Shown piece after piece: positions 1 to 6,380 of a stretch of DNA of 12,103 bases. Position 1 is the first letter of the stretch, and each line of letters starts with the position of its first letter. Made by a program: the position numbers and the translations under genes. The notes under the pieces were generated by a model. The model was not told the DNA's origin. It did not search any database and was given only the letters and a program-made list of their open reading frames with translations. Source of the stretch: Caldifarciminota bacterium (lineage in GTDB: Bacteria; Hydrothermota; Hydrothermia; B15-G9); assembly GCA_027064565.1 (NCBI GenBank), contig JAMOPK010000214.1, forward strand, positions 1-12,103. Direction: 5' to 3'.

Positions 1-581
1 GCAAGGAGGCCTTTCCGGCGGTAGTAATCGATAAGGGGTTCGGTGTCCCGGCGGTAAACTTCGAGGCGGCGACGGATGGTCTCAGGTCTGTCGTCATCGC
101 GCTGGATCAGCTTTGTCCCGCAGACATCGCATATCTCATCGTTCTTTGGGGGGTGGTAAAGCATGTTGTAAACAGCGCCGCATTTAGGGCAGACCCTGCG
201 TGCCGAGAGCCGCTTAACTATCTCATCATCAGGAACGTCGAAAAGAACAACCTTCCTGAGCTCAAAGTTCAGCTTATCGAGGAGTTTATCGAAGGCCTCT
301 GCCTGAGGAAGGGTCCTTGGGAAGCCGTCCATGATAACGGGATTCTCGCAATTCCTGAGGACGTCCTCGATAAGTCCGATCATGACGTCGTCCGGCACGA
401 GTTCGCCCCTGTCCATGTAGGACTTTGCGAGTTTGCCCAGTTCCGTCCCTTTGCGGACGGCTTCCCTGAGGATATCGCCAGTGGATATATGTTTGAACCC
501 GTATTCAGCCGATAGTTTCTGGGCCTGAGTGCCCTTACCGCTTCCCGGCGGACCGAGAAAAATAACGGCTATCCTCTCCAT
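1..581 (-). CDS. adk: Adenylate kinase, C-terminal end cut off by the window edge
   Basis: Adenylate kinase catalyses ATP + AMP = 2 ADP in the cytoplasm. The first 193 residues are visible. The frame is still open at base 1, and the usual length of about 215 suggests some 20-25 residues are missing. The P-loop GPPGSGKGT is at residues 10-18, the AMP-binding STGD follows near 33-36, and DGFPRT lies near residue 85-90. The LID domain is the long zinc type: Cys131, Cys134, Cys151 and Cys154 form a CPxC...CxxC pair, followed by the arginine-rich DDRPETIRRR segment. The ATG at 581 overlaps the end of secY by 13 nt in a different frame, so translation is probably coupled. An AGGA seven bases upstream is a modest SD sequence. 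secY-adk is a standard order in bacterial spc operons. Identity is certain; zinc binding is inferred from the four cysteines. Confidence 0.97.
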   Translation of the reverse strand, partial: MERIAVIFLGPPGSGKGTQAQKLSAEYGFKHISTGDILREAVRKGTELGKLAKSYMDRGELVPDDVMIGLIEDVLRNCENPVIMDGFPRTLPQAEAFDKLLDKLNFELRKVVLFDVPDDEIVKRLSARRVCPKCGAVYNMLYHPPKNDEICDVCGTKLIQRDDDRPETIRRRLEVYRRDTEPLIDYYRRKGLL

Positions 582-1882
582 CCTCTGATCCTGCCCTTCT
601 TCAAGAACCCTTCGTATTGCCTCATAACGAGGTGTGCCTCGACCTGCTGCATGAGCTCAAGGGCGACACCAACGATGATGAGGAGCCTTGTGCCGCCGAA
701 ATAGAACGGCACGTGTGCCCATTTCATGAGGTAATACGGCAGGATTGCTATCAACGCAAAGAATATGGCGCCGGGCAGAAGCACCCTCGCCATTATCCTG
801 TCAATGTATTCCGCCGTCTGGTTGCCAGGCCTTATGCCGGGAATGAATCCGGAATAACGCTGAAGGTTGTCCGCTATCTCCTTGGGGTTCATGACAACTG
901 CGGTGTAGAAATAAGCAAAGAATATGATTAATCCTGCGTAAATCAGATCGTAAATCAAGTTACCGGGCGCAAAGTATCTCGTCAGCGTTTCCGCCCATGG
1001 TGCGGAGACGAAACTCGAAACCGTTGCCGGGAAAGTCAACAGTGACTGAGCGAAGATGATCGGGATCACGCCCGCGGTGTTGACCGTTATCGGGAGATAA
1101 GTGGATTGTCCGCCGTAAATCTTTCTGCCTACAACCCTTTTGGCATACTGGATGGGTATCCTGCGTTGGGCCTCGGTCACAACTACGACAGCGGCGGTGG
1201 CTGCAAGGATAATCACGATCACAAGGAAGAAAGTCAACGGGCTGATTGCACCGCTCTTAAGGAGGTTGATGGTCTGCATGAATTCGTTGGGCACCGAGTC
1301 AAGGGTCCCGGCGAAGATTATCACCGATATGCCATTTCCTATGCCGTATTGGGTGATCTGCTCGCCAAGCCACATCAAGAAGATGCTGCCCGCCACAAGG
1401 CTGATTATTGTGAGGAAGTAGAATCCAAATCCGGGGTTGGGCACGACCGGCATTCCGCTCGGACTGGTAAGTCTGGAAAGGAAGATTGCCACACCCGTAG
1501 CCTGAATTGCTGCGATCACAACAGTCAGGTATCTGGAATACTGCTCGATCTTGCGCCGTCCGTGTTCGCCTTCTTTATGGAGCCGCTCAAGGGCCGGAAC
1601 CGTGCTTGTCAGGAGCTGGAGGATAATCGAAGATGAGATGTAAGGCATTATGCCCACGCCGAAGATGGCGGCGCGGGAGAGCGCTCCACCGACGAACATA
1701 TCGTATAGCCCAAAAGTGGTGGAGCGCATCTGCTGGAAGAACTCCATCAGCGCTCTGCCGTTAACGCCAGGAAGTGGGATATGTGTTCCGATTCGATAGA
1801 CGGCGATGATAAGAAACGTGAACAGAATCTTTTTCTTAAGGTCCTGGATTTTCAGGACTGAACCGACGTTCTGGAGCATCAT
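569..1882 (-). CDS. secY: Protein translocase subunit SecY
   Basis: SecY is the pore of the SecYEG channel, which moves unfolded proteins across the inner membrane and inserts membrane proteins. The 437 residues match the family length. About ten hydrophobic segments can be seen, roughly at 18-38, 69-95, 117-136, 151-172, 181-197, 215-236, 268-290, 308-330, 369-388 and 395-412. Conserved marks include the RIGTHIPLPG stretch after segment 1, the plug and segment-2 region GIMPYISSSIILQLL (77-91), GEQITQYGIGNGIS (173-186), and the cytoplasmic loop GIRPG (349-353), whose arginine is known to matter for SecA-dependent export. The start ATG overlaps the rplO stop (ATGA). An upstream GGAGG lies 10 nt away; a second ATG follows immediately and cannot be excluded. 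The C-terminus is basic (KKGRIRGWRG), as usual for its cytosolic tail. Confidence 0.98.
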   Translation of the reverse strand: MMLQNVGSVLKIQDLKKKILFTFLIIAVYRIGTHIPLPGVNGRALMEFFQQMRSTTFGLYDMFVGGALSRAAIFGVGIMPYISSSIILQLLTSTVPALERLHKEGEHGRRKIEQYSRYLTVVIAAIQATGVAIFLSRLTSPSGMPVVPNPGFGFYFLTIISLVAGSIFLMWLGEQITQYGIGNGISVIIFAGTLDSVPNEFMQTINLLKSGAISPLTFFLVIVIILAATAAVVVVTEAQRRIPIQYAKRVVGRKIYGGQSTYLPITVNTAGVIPIIFAQSLLTFPATVSSFVSAPWAETLTRYFAPGNLIYDLIYAGLIIFFAYFYTAVVMNPKEIADNLQRYSGFIPGIRPGNQTAEYIDRIMARVLLPGAIFFALIAILPYYLMKWAHVPFYFGGTRLLIIVGVALELMQQVEAHLVMRQYEGFLKKGRIRGWRG

Positions 1883-2334
1883 TTGGAAGCAACCTCCACG
1901 GTTCCACCGGCCGCCTGAATCAGCTCAATGGCCTTTTTGGAGGCGGCATCGACCTTAACCGTGAACTTCTTGCTCACACTCCCCTTCGCAAGCAGCTTAA
2001 CGGGCTGATTCAGCTTTTTGATAAGCCCAGCTTTTCTCAAAGCCTCTCTGTCGATGACGGCATCGCTGTCGAATTTCTCCTCAAGCTGCCCCACGTTGAC
2101 CACCTGATAGGTCACTTTGAAGATGTTGGTAAAGCCGCGCTTTGGCAGGCGACGGTAAAGCGGGAGCTGGCCGCCCTCGAAATACCTCGGCTTGGCGCCG
2201 CCGGAACGGGATTTCTGGCCTTTGTGGCCTCTGCCGGCGGTCTTGCCGAGACCCGAACCCGGGCCGCGTCCCACCCTTTTTCTCTTCTTTACAGCACCCG
2301 GATTGGGGCCGAGATTGGAAAGGTCAAACATCAT
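1879..2334 (-). CDS. rplO: 50S ribosomal protein L15
   Basis: L15 is a large-subunit protein that threads a long glycine- and arginine-rich N-terminal arm into 23S rRNA and takes part in late assembly. The 151 residues fit the family. The arm is clear, with KKRKRVGRGPGSG and then GKTAGRGHKGQKSRSG within the first 50 residues, followed by GGQLPLYRRLPKRGF. The globular C-terminal half ends near GGTVEVASK. The first ATG overlaps the rpmD stop as ATGA. The AGGAGG upstream stands only 4 nt from that ATG but 7 nt from the second, adjacent ATG at 2331, so the protein may begin one residue later (MFDLSNL). The gene also overlaps secY by 4 nt at its 3' end, and translational coupling through rpmD-rplO-secY is likely. 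Confidence 0.97.
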   Translation of the reverse strand: MMFDLSNLGPNPGAVKKRKRVGRGPGSGLGKTAGRGHKGQKSRSGGAKPRYFEGGQLPLYRRLPKRGFTNIFKVTYQVVNVGQLEEKFDSDAVIDREALRKAGLIKKLNQPVKLLAKGSVSKKFTVKVDAASKKAIELIQAAGGTVEVASK

Positions 2335-2549
2335 TCACCCTCCTGTGCAAGCTGTTCCTCATCAATTTCCTCTACTTTCACCATGTAGTCCACGACGCGG
2401 ATCATGCCACGGATCTGAGGCGTGTCTTCATGGATCACGGTATGCCCGATCTTCCTGAGTCCAAGGGCCTCAATCGTCCTTTTCGCCTTCTTGTTCTTTC
2501 CGATCTTACTCCTGGTCTGGGTTATTTTCAGATACTTCTTGCCTGCCAC
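2331..2549 (-). CDS. rpmD: 50S ribosomal protein L30, GTG start
   Basis: L30 is a small large-subunit protein found in many but not all bacteria. The core KITQTRSKIG, then KKAKRTIEALGLRKIG and the final IRGMIRVVDYMVKVEE are diagnostic. A longer reading from an ATG at 2555 is possible, but the strong AGGAGG (2557-2562) would then be only 1 nt from the start. From the GTG at 2549 the gap is 7 nt, and the protein begins MAGKKYLKI, which looks like a normal L30 start. This gives 72 residues, about 10 more than usual; the extra part is an acidic tail (DEEQLAQEGE). Its 5' end lies inside the rpsE reading frame for 44 nt, and its 3' end overlaps rplO by 4 nt. The start choice is an inference from spacing and homology by eye. 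Confidence 0.93.
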   Translation of the reverse strand: MAGKKYLKITQTRSKIGKNKKAKRTIEALGLRKIGHTVIHEDTPQIRGMIRVVDYMVKVEEIDEEQLAQEGE

Positions 2550-3063
2550 GACCATACCTCCTCATAACTGCTGAAAGTGGCAATCCCCTGAGTTTTGCGA
2601 CTTTCTGGGGATCCTTAAGTTTCATCAGGCCGTCCATTGTGGCCTTCAGAAGGTTAACGGGATTGTTTGAGCCGAGCGATTTCGTGAGTGCGTTTTCGTA
2701 GCCCGCCGCCTCAAGGATCGCACGAACAGCCTGCGATGCAATGATACCGGTTCCGGGTGCCGCGGGTTTCAGGAGCACACGTGATGCGCCCATCTCGCCG
2801 ACAACCTCATGAGGCAATGTTCCGTTGATTATGGTCACGTTCACCATGTTCTTTCTGGCCTGAGCAATGGCCTTGCGGATGGCGTCCGGGGTCTCGGAGG
2901 CCTTGCCGTGGCCAATGCCAACGCGCCCTTTGCCATCTCCGACCACGACCCATGCCGAGAGCCTGAACCTACGACCGCCTTTGGTCACTTTGGTGACTCT
3001 TTTAATCGTGACAACCGTTTCGATGAGGTCACTGACGCCTTCGTTTCTTCTTGGATTCATCAT
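2506..3063 (-). CDS. rpsE: 30S ribosomal protein S5
   Basis: S5 sits at the back of the small subunit near the mRNA entry and decoding region and affects accuracy; its N-terminal loop is the classical spectinomycin-resistance site. The N-terminal double-stranded-RNA-binding-like domain reads TVVTIKRVTKVTKGGRRFRLSA (about 17-38), followed by VVVGDGKGRVGIGHGKASE. The C-terminal domain has LLKPAAPGTGIIA and GSNNPVNLLKATMDGL. A GGAGG lies 8 nt before the first of two adjacent ATGs. The protein is 185 residues, longer than the usual 160-170. After the normal-looking end KLRGLPLSAV it continues with about 18 charged residues (MRRYGRGRQEVSENNPDQE) that run over the SD sequence and first codons of rpmD. 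The overlap is real in the given sequence; whether the tail has a role is unknown. Confidence 0.97.
   Translation of the reverse strand: MMNPRRNEGVSDLIETVVTIKRVTKVTKGGRRFRLSAWVVVGDGKGRVGIGHGKASETPDAIRKAIAQARKNMVNVTIINGTLPHEVVGEMGASRVLLKPAAPGTGIIASQAVRAILEAAGYENALTKSLGSNNPVNLLKATMDGLMKLKDPQKVAKLRGLPLSAVMRRYGRGRQEVSENNPDQE
2557..2562 (-). promoter_or_regulatory. Ribosome binding site deciding the rpmD start
   Basis: AGGAGG on the coding strand lies 1 nt before an ATG (2555) and 7 nt before a GTG (2549). The spacing favours the GTG, and the resulting N-terminus fits L30. The motif is also two Arg codons of the rpsE tail. Confidence 0.75.
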
Positions 3064-3078
3064 GTTGGTTTCCTCCGA

Positions 3079-3456
3079 TTAAAACTTGAGACCCGCCTCA
3101 CGAGCGGCATCAGCAAGTGCTTTAACTCTGCCGTGATACTTGTAGCCCGACCTATCGAAAGCCACCTTCTCGATTCCAAGTTTCTTTGCGCGTTCAGCGA
3201 TGAGCTTGCCGACGAGTTTGGCCTTCTCGATCTTGCCTTTCACCTGTGCCACCTGTTCACGGATCTCCGGAGAAAGCGTTGATGCGCCTGTGAGCGTCCT
3301 TGCCGGGCCGATCGGCGGGTCGATGACTATCTGGGCGTAGATGTGCTTCAGGCTCTTGTAAACCGTGAGTCTCGGGCGTTCCTGTGTACCAATAACCTTT
3401 TTGCGCACTCTCAGGTGCCTTCTTTTACGTCTCTCGACCTTTTTCTTTCTATCCAT
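3079..3456 (-). CDS. rplR: 50S ribosomal protein L18
   Basis: L18 binds 5S rRNA and, with L5, carries it into the central protuberance of the large subunit. The 125 residues are of normal length. A very basic N-terminal arm (KKKVERRKRRHLRVRKK, about 4-20) precedes the core ERPRLTVYKSLKHIYAQIVID. The end has the family signature FDRSGYKYHGRVKALADAAREAGLKF (split by eye into FDRSGYKYHGRVKAL and DAAREAGL). An AGGAGG stands about 10 nt before the ATG. It lies 19 nt after rplF and 15 nt before rpsE, within the normal L6-L18-S5 order. Nothing is unusual about it. Confidence 0.98.
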   Translation of the reverse strand: MDRKKKVERRKRRHLRVRKKVIGTQERPRLTVYKSLKHIYAQIVIDPPIGPARTLTGASTLSPEIREQVAQVKGKIEKAKLVGKLIAERAKKLGIEKVAFDRSGYKYHGRVKALADAAREAGLKF

Positions 3457-3475
3457 CTGGTTTTATCCTCCTTCG

Positions 3476-4057
3476 TTATGCCTTGACACCGGCCTTACCG
3501 GCCTTGTAGAGCACACGCTCACCGGCGTAGCGCAAGCCTTTACCCTTGTATGGGTCTGGAGGTTTGATCTTGCGAATCTCTGCTGCCACCTGTCCGACAC
3601 GCTGTTTGTCGATTCCGGAAACGATTATGTCGTATTGTTTCTCCTCGTTCTTGCCGCCGACTATGCCGCGAGGTGAGGACTTGACCTCAACCTTAACATC
3701 GTCCGGTATCGGGTAGATCACATCGTGCGAAAAGCCCACCTTAAGGACGAGATTCTTCCCGTCGATGCTGGCCCTGTAACCGGTTCCGTAGAGTTCCACG
3801 ACCTTCTGAAAGCCCTTTGTCACGCCTTCGATCATGTTGGCAATGATCTGGCGCGTGGTGCCGTGGAGTGCACGGTGAAATTTCCTGTCTGAAGGCCTTT
3901 TAACGGTCACAAAGCCGTCTGAGATCTCAATTGTCATGTCTTTGTGATGGGCAAACTCCAGTTGCCCTTTCGGCCCCTTAACTTTGATGACGCCGTTTTC
4001 ATATTTGACTTCAACGCCCTGAGGGATTGGTATCGGTTTTTTCCCTATTCTTGACAT
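3476..4057 (-). CDS. rplF: 50S ribosomal protein L6, with an internal insert
   Basis: L6 binds near the sarcin-ricin loop and the factor-binding site of the large subunit. It has two repeated L6 domains. The first begins MSRIGKKPIPIPQGVEV and runs to about residue 82. The second carries VELYGTGYRA and ends with the signature KIKPPDPYKGKGLRYAGE (about 163-180). The 193 residues exceed the usual 177-182. The excess is mostly around residues 127-143 (SSPRGIVGGKNEEKQYD), where common bacterial L6 proteins have a short turn between two strands, VEVK and IIVSG. The start has a GGAGG 9 nt upstream, and the gap to rpsH is 17 nt. Identity is certain; the insert is judged by comparison from memory. Confidence 0.98.
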   Translation of the reverse strand: MSRIGKKPIPIPQGVEVKYENGVIKVKGPKGQLEFAHHKDMTIEISDGFVTVKRPSDRKFHRALHGTTRQIIANMIEGVTKGFQKVVELYGTGYRASIDGKNLVLKVGFSHDVIYPIPDDVKVEVKSSPRGIVGGKNEEKQYDIIVSGIDKQRVGQVAAEIRKIKPPDPYKGKGLRYAGERVLYKAGKAGVKA

Positions 4058-4074
4058 ATCAAGCCACCTCCCTG

Positions 4075-4473
4075 CTACACAACGTAGAGCAGGTATTCGC
4101 CGCCAATGCCCAATCTTCTGGCCTCACGGTCCGTTATCAGGCCCTTGGAAGTTGAGATAATGGCAACACCTATGCCGTTAGCCACCCACGGGATTTCCTT
4201 TTTGTTAACGTAAATCCTGCGTCCGGGCTTTGAGACTTTCTGGATGTCGGTAATGAGCGGGTTGCCTTCGTCGTCGTATTTCAGGAAAACTATGATCTTC
4301 TGCTTCACGCCTTCGCCCTCAACCTTGTATCCTTCGATGTAGCCTTCCCTTTTGAGTATCTTGAGGATTTCGAGCTTCAAATTGGATTTGGGCACCACCT
4401 CAACCGTCTCCTTGTGTGCCCTGACAGCATTCCGAATTCTGGTGATCATGTCAGCAATTGGGTCTGTCATCAT
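4075..4473 (-). CDS. rpsH: 30S ribosomal protein S8
   Basis: S8 is a primary binder of the central domain of 16S rRNA, contacting helix 21, and is needed for platform assembly. In Escherichia coli it also represses the spc operon by binding the rplE start region; I see no obvious copy of that site here, but its structure was not modelled. The 132 residues match the family, with DPIADMITRIRNA at the N-terminus. The C-terminal signature is intact: STSKGLITDREARRLGIGGE (about 107-126), then YLLYVV. Two ATG codons stand side by side; the first is 10 nt from an AGGAGG that overlaps the rpsN stop codon. Start at the second ATG would remove one residue only. Confidence 0.98.
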   Translation of the reverse strand: MMTDPIADMITRIRNAVRAHKETVEVVPKSNLKLEILKILKREGYIEGYKVEGEGVKQKIIVFLKYDDEGNPLITDIQKVSKPGRRIYVNKKEIPWVANGIGVAIISTSKGLITDREARRLGIGGEYLLYVV

Positions 4474-4487
4474 GGTTCAATTACCTC

Positions 4488-4670
4488 CTACCAGCTTGCC
4501 TTTTTGACACCCGGCAGTTCACCTTTGAGTGCCAGTTCTCTGAAGCAGATTCTGCAAAGTCCGAATTTCCGGATGTAGCCTCTGGGCCTGCCGCACCGTT
4601 TGCAGCGATTGCGCTCTCTAACTTTAAATTTCGGCGGGTGTTTGGGATAAAGTTTTGCTTTCCTTGCCAT
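4488..4670 (-). CDS. rpsN: 30S ribosomal protein S14, zinc type
   Basis: S14 lies in the head of the small subunit beside S3 and S10 and is added late in assembly. This is the short, zinc-binding form of 60 residues rather than the roughly 100-residue zinc-free form. Cys23, Cys26, Cys39 and Cys42 make the CxxC-12-CxxC zinc site, within RCKRCGRPRGYIRKFGLCRIC. The end GELPGVKKASW is typical. The frame is open upstream to an ATG at 4712 inside rplE, but that would add 14 atypical residues (MRSSASRLRGGKSK). The ATG at 4670 has AGGAGG 10 nt upstream and gives the family start MARKAKL. It begins 7 nt after the rplE stop. No zinc-free copy is visible in this window. Confidence 0.97.
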   Translation of the reverse strand: MARKAKLYPKHPPKFKVRERNRCKRCGRPRGYIRKFGLCRICFRELALKGELPGVKKASW

Positions 4671-4677
4671 CTTTGAT

Positions 4678-5220
4678 TTACCTCCTCTCAAACGGGAAGC
4701 CGAACTCCTCAAGGAGCCTCATGGCTTCCTCGTCAGTCTCGGCAGTGGTGACGATGTTGATATCCATGCCGAAGACCTTTTTGACCTTGTCGATCTCGAT
4801 TTCCGGAAAGATCGTGTGCTCGGTAACGCCGAAGTTGTAGTTGCCCCTGCCATCGAAGGAATCCCTCGGCAGACCGCGGAAGTCACGGACGCGCGGGAGT
4901 GCGAAGTTGATCAGCCTATCAAGGAAATCGTGCGCCATCCTGCCGCGCAATGTGACCTTGACGCCGATGGGCATGCCCTTACGGAGGTGGAAACCAGCCA
5001 CCGACTTACGGGCACGCCTGAGAACCGGCTTCTGTCCGGTTATCATGGCAAGGTCTTCGGAAATGACATCCAGAATTTTCGGATCCTGAATGGCGTCACC
5101 GGTTGTGACGTTTATCACGATCTTTTCGATCCTGGGCACCTGCATTATGTTTTTGTAACCCAGTTCCTTCATCAACTTTGGGCGAATCCTCTCGCGGTAT
5201 TCTTTAAGCAGCCTTGACAT
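4678..5220 (-). CDS. rplE: 50S ribosomal protein L5
   Basis: L5 binds 5S rRNA in the central protuberance and contacts the P-site tRNA and the small-subunit head. The 180 residues are standard. The sequence shows RLLKEYRERIRPKLMKELGY at the N-terminus, then VPRIEKIVINV, the central TGQKPVLRRARKSVAGFHLR, KGMPIGVKVTLRG, and RVRDFRGLPRDSFDGRGNYN. It closes with ETDEEAMRLLEEFGFPF, all strongly conserved features. The start ATG lies 17 nt inside the end of rplX, in another frame, with GGAGGAG about 9 nt upstream, so it is probably coupled to L24 translation. The last two codons (AGG AGG, Arg-Arg) also act as the SD sequence for rpsN. Confidence 0.98.
   Translation of the reverse strand: MSRLLKEYRERIRPKLMKELGYKNIMQVPRIEKIVINVTTGDAIQDPKILDVISEDLAMITGQKPVLRRARKSVAGFHLRKGMPIGVKVTLRGRMAHDFLDRLINFALPRVRDFRGLPRDSFDGRGNYNFGVTEHTIFPEIEIDKVKKVFGMDINIVTTAETDEEAMRLLEEFGFPFERR
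4681..4686 (-). promoter_or_regulatory. Ribosome binding site deciding the rpsN start
   Basis: AGGAGG, the last two codons of rplE, stands 10 nt before the ATG at 4670. It supports the 60-residue S14 over the longer frame that opens at 4712 inside rplE. Confidence 0.85.
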
Positions 5221-5536
5221 CGCTGATCACTCCTCCACACTTTTTGCAAACCCTGAGTTTGTCGCCGGTTTCGGTGATTTTGAAACCGACTCTCGTGGGT
5301 TCGCCGCAGTTCGGGCATATCAACATCACGTTCGAGACGTGGATCGGGGCGGCCATCTCGATGATACCGGAGGGCTGTGCCTGACTCCTCGCGCGCATGT
5401 GGCGCTTCACGATGTTGACGCCTTCCACAATAACGCGGTTCTCACGGGGCAGAACCTTCGTAACTTTCCCGGTCTTGCCTTTGTCCTTGCCAGCAATAAC
5501 GAGCACAAGATCCCCTTTTCTGATTTTCGCTGCCAT
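5204..5536 (-). CDS. rplX: 50S ribosomal protein L24, with a four-cysteine zinc-ribbon C-terminus
   Basis: L24 starts large-subunit assembly by binding the 5' region of 23S rRNA, and it lies near the tunnel exit. The N-terminal KOW domain is clear at about residues 5-35 (IRKGDLVLVIAGKDKGKTGK). NIVKRHMRA follows at 41-49. The C-terminal part carries Cys74, Cys77, Cys97 and Cys100 in CPNCGEPTRVG...RVCKKCGG, which fits a zinc ribbon. This cysteine-bearing form is known in several bacterial lineages, whereas the Escherichia coli protein lacks it. The ATG follows directly on the rplN stop with no gap. Its SD GGAGG, 8 nt upstream, is encoded by the last rplN codons. The 3' end overlaps rplE by 17 nt. 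Confidence 0.98.
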   Translation of the reverse strand: MAAKIRKGDLVLVIAGKDKGKTGKVTKVLPRENRVIVEGVNIVKRHMRARSQAQPSGIIEMAAPIHVSNVMLICPNCGEPTRVGFKITETGDKLRVCKKCGGVISDVKAA

Positions 5537-5905
5537 TTAGACCACCTCCGGAGCAAGTGAGACGATTTTCATGAATTTTTTGTCCCTGAGTTCCCTTGCG
5601 ACTGGTCCGAAAACGCGCGTGCCTCTGGGCTCGTTCCTCTCGTCGATTATCACAGCGGCATTGTCATCGAATTTGATGTAAGTCCCGTCCTTACGACGAA
5701 TTTCCTTTTTCGTTCTGACCACAACGGCCCTGACGACATCGCCTTTTTTGATGGGCATGCCCGGAGCCGCCTCTTTCACGCTGGCGACAACGATGTCGCC
5801 CACACGGGCGTATTTGCGCTTAAAACCGCCCATGATGTGAATGATCATGATTTCCTGAGCGCCGGTGTTGTCCGCTACCTTAAGTCGCGAATAATCCTGA
5901 ACCAT
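5537..5905 (-). CDS. rplN: 50S ribosomal protein L14
   Basis: L14 lies at the subunit interface of the large subunit, forms a bridge to 16S rRNA, and is the docking site of the silencing factor RsfS where that factor exists. The 122 residues are exactly the normal length. Conserved blocks are SRLKVADNTGAQ (6-17), GDIVVASVKEAAPG, KKGDVVRAVVVRTKK, DGTYIKFDDNAAVII, and the ending RGTRVFGPVARELRDKKFMKI. The ATG stands 2 nt after the rpsQ stop with AGGAGG 7 nt upstream, inside the terminal Glu codons of rpsQ. In many bacteria a new operon (spc) starts at this gene. Here there is no room for a promoter between the genes, so S10 and spc are joined. Confidence 0.98.
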   Translation of the reverse strand: MVQDYSRLKVADNTGAQEIMIIHIMGGFKRKYARVGDIVVASVKEAAPGMPIKKGDVVRAVVVRTKKEIRRKDGTYIKFDDNAAVIIDERNEPRGTRVFGPVARELRDKKFMKIVSLAPEVV

Positions 5906-5907
5906 TT

Positions 5908-6183
5908 TTATTCCTCCTCGAGTCTCTTGGCGCGCCTGAGGATCTCAACGATCCTCCATCTCTTAAGTTTAGAAAGAGGCCTTGTTTCCACGATACGAAC
6001 AAGATCGCCCTCGCGAGCCTCGTTCCTCTCATCGTGGGCATAGAACTTCTTTCTGCGGCGGATGTATTTCTTGTATTTCGGATGCTGCATCAGGTTTTCC
6101 ACCACGATAACGCGGGTCTTGTCCATCTTATCGGAAACGACTATGCCCACACGTTCCTTTCTGTGCGTTTTCCTCTCGCTCAT
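5908..6183 (-). CDS. rpsQ: 30S ribosomal protein S17
   Basis: S17 is an early-binding small-subunit protein with an OB fold that contacts 16S rRNA helices 7 and 11. The 91 residues fit the family (about 80-100). The N-terminus has the typical RKERVGIVVSDKMDKTRVI, and the middle has HPKYKKYIRRRKKFYAHDE. The family signature GDLVRIVETRPLSKLKRWR follows. The ATG overlaps the rpmC stop as ATGA, with GGAGG 7 nt upstream. The C-terminus ends in three glutamates whose GAG/GAA codons form the SD sequence of rplN. Nothing is missing from the protein. Confidence 0.98.
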   Translation of the reverse strand: MSERKTHRKERVGIVVSDKMDKTRVIVVENLMQHPKYKKYIRRRKKFYAHDERNEAREGDLVRIVETRPLSKLKRWRIVEILRRAKRLEEE

Positions 6184-6380
6184 GATTCAGCCTCCAGTTC
6201 CCTCTCCCTCAAAATTGTGAGGATTCGGGCAATGTCCTTCTTCACCAAACCAAACTGATGAGGGTTTCCCAATTTGTTCTGAGCCTTAGCAAGTCGCAGC
6301 TGAAAGAGCTGGTCTTTGAGTTCCCTGAGTTTCGCCTGAAGCTCCTCGTTGGTCATCTCGCGAAGTTCCCTCGCTTTCAT
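6180..6380 (-). CDS. rpmC: 50S ribosomal protein L29
   Basis: L29 is a small, two-helix protein beside L23 at the tunnel exit, near where signal recognition particle and trigger factor dock. The 66 residues are normal. The sequence begins MKARELREMTNEELQAKL and carries LRELKDQLFQLRLAKAQNKL, then the loop GNPHQFGLVKKDIARILTIL, which is diagnostic. Both ends overlap neighbours by 4 nt (ATGA): the rplP stop upstream and the rpsQ start downstream. A GGAGG encoded by the end of rplP stands 7 nt before the ATG. The three genes rplP-rpmC-rpsQ are therefore probably translated as a coupled chain. Confidence 0.97.
   Translation of the reverse strand: MKARELREMTNEELQAKLRELKDQLFQLRLAKAQNKLGNPHQFGLVKKDIARILTILRERELEAES

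Noticed and set aside
153..515. A 120-codon plus-strand open frame opposite adk
   Set aside because: It is the antisense shadow of adenylate kinase, whose P-loop, AMP site and LID are all intact on the minus strand.
1106..1636. A 176-codon plus-strand open frame opposite secY
   Set aside because: It is fully antisense to a conserved SecY reading frame and its translation shows no recognisable domain.
4671..4712. N-terminal extension of S14 starting inside rplE
   Set aside because: The 14 extra residues do not fit the family, and a well-placed SD precedes the internal ATG at 4670.
5906..5907. A separate spc operon promoter before rplN
   Set aside because: Only 2 nt separate rpsQ and rplN. 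A promoter inside rpsQ cannot be excluded, but I see no convincing one.
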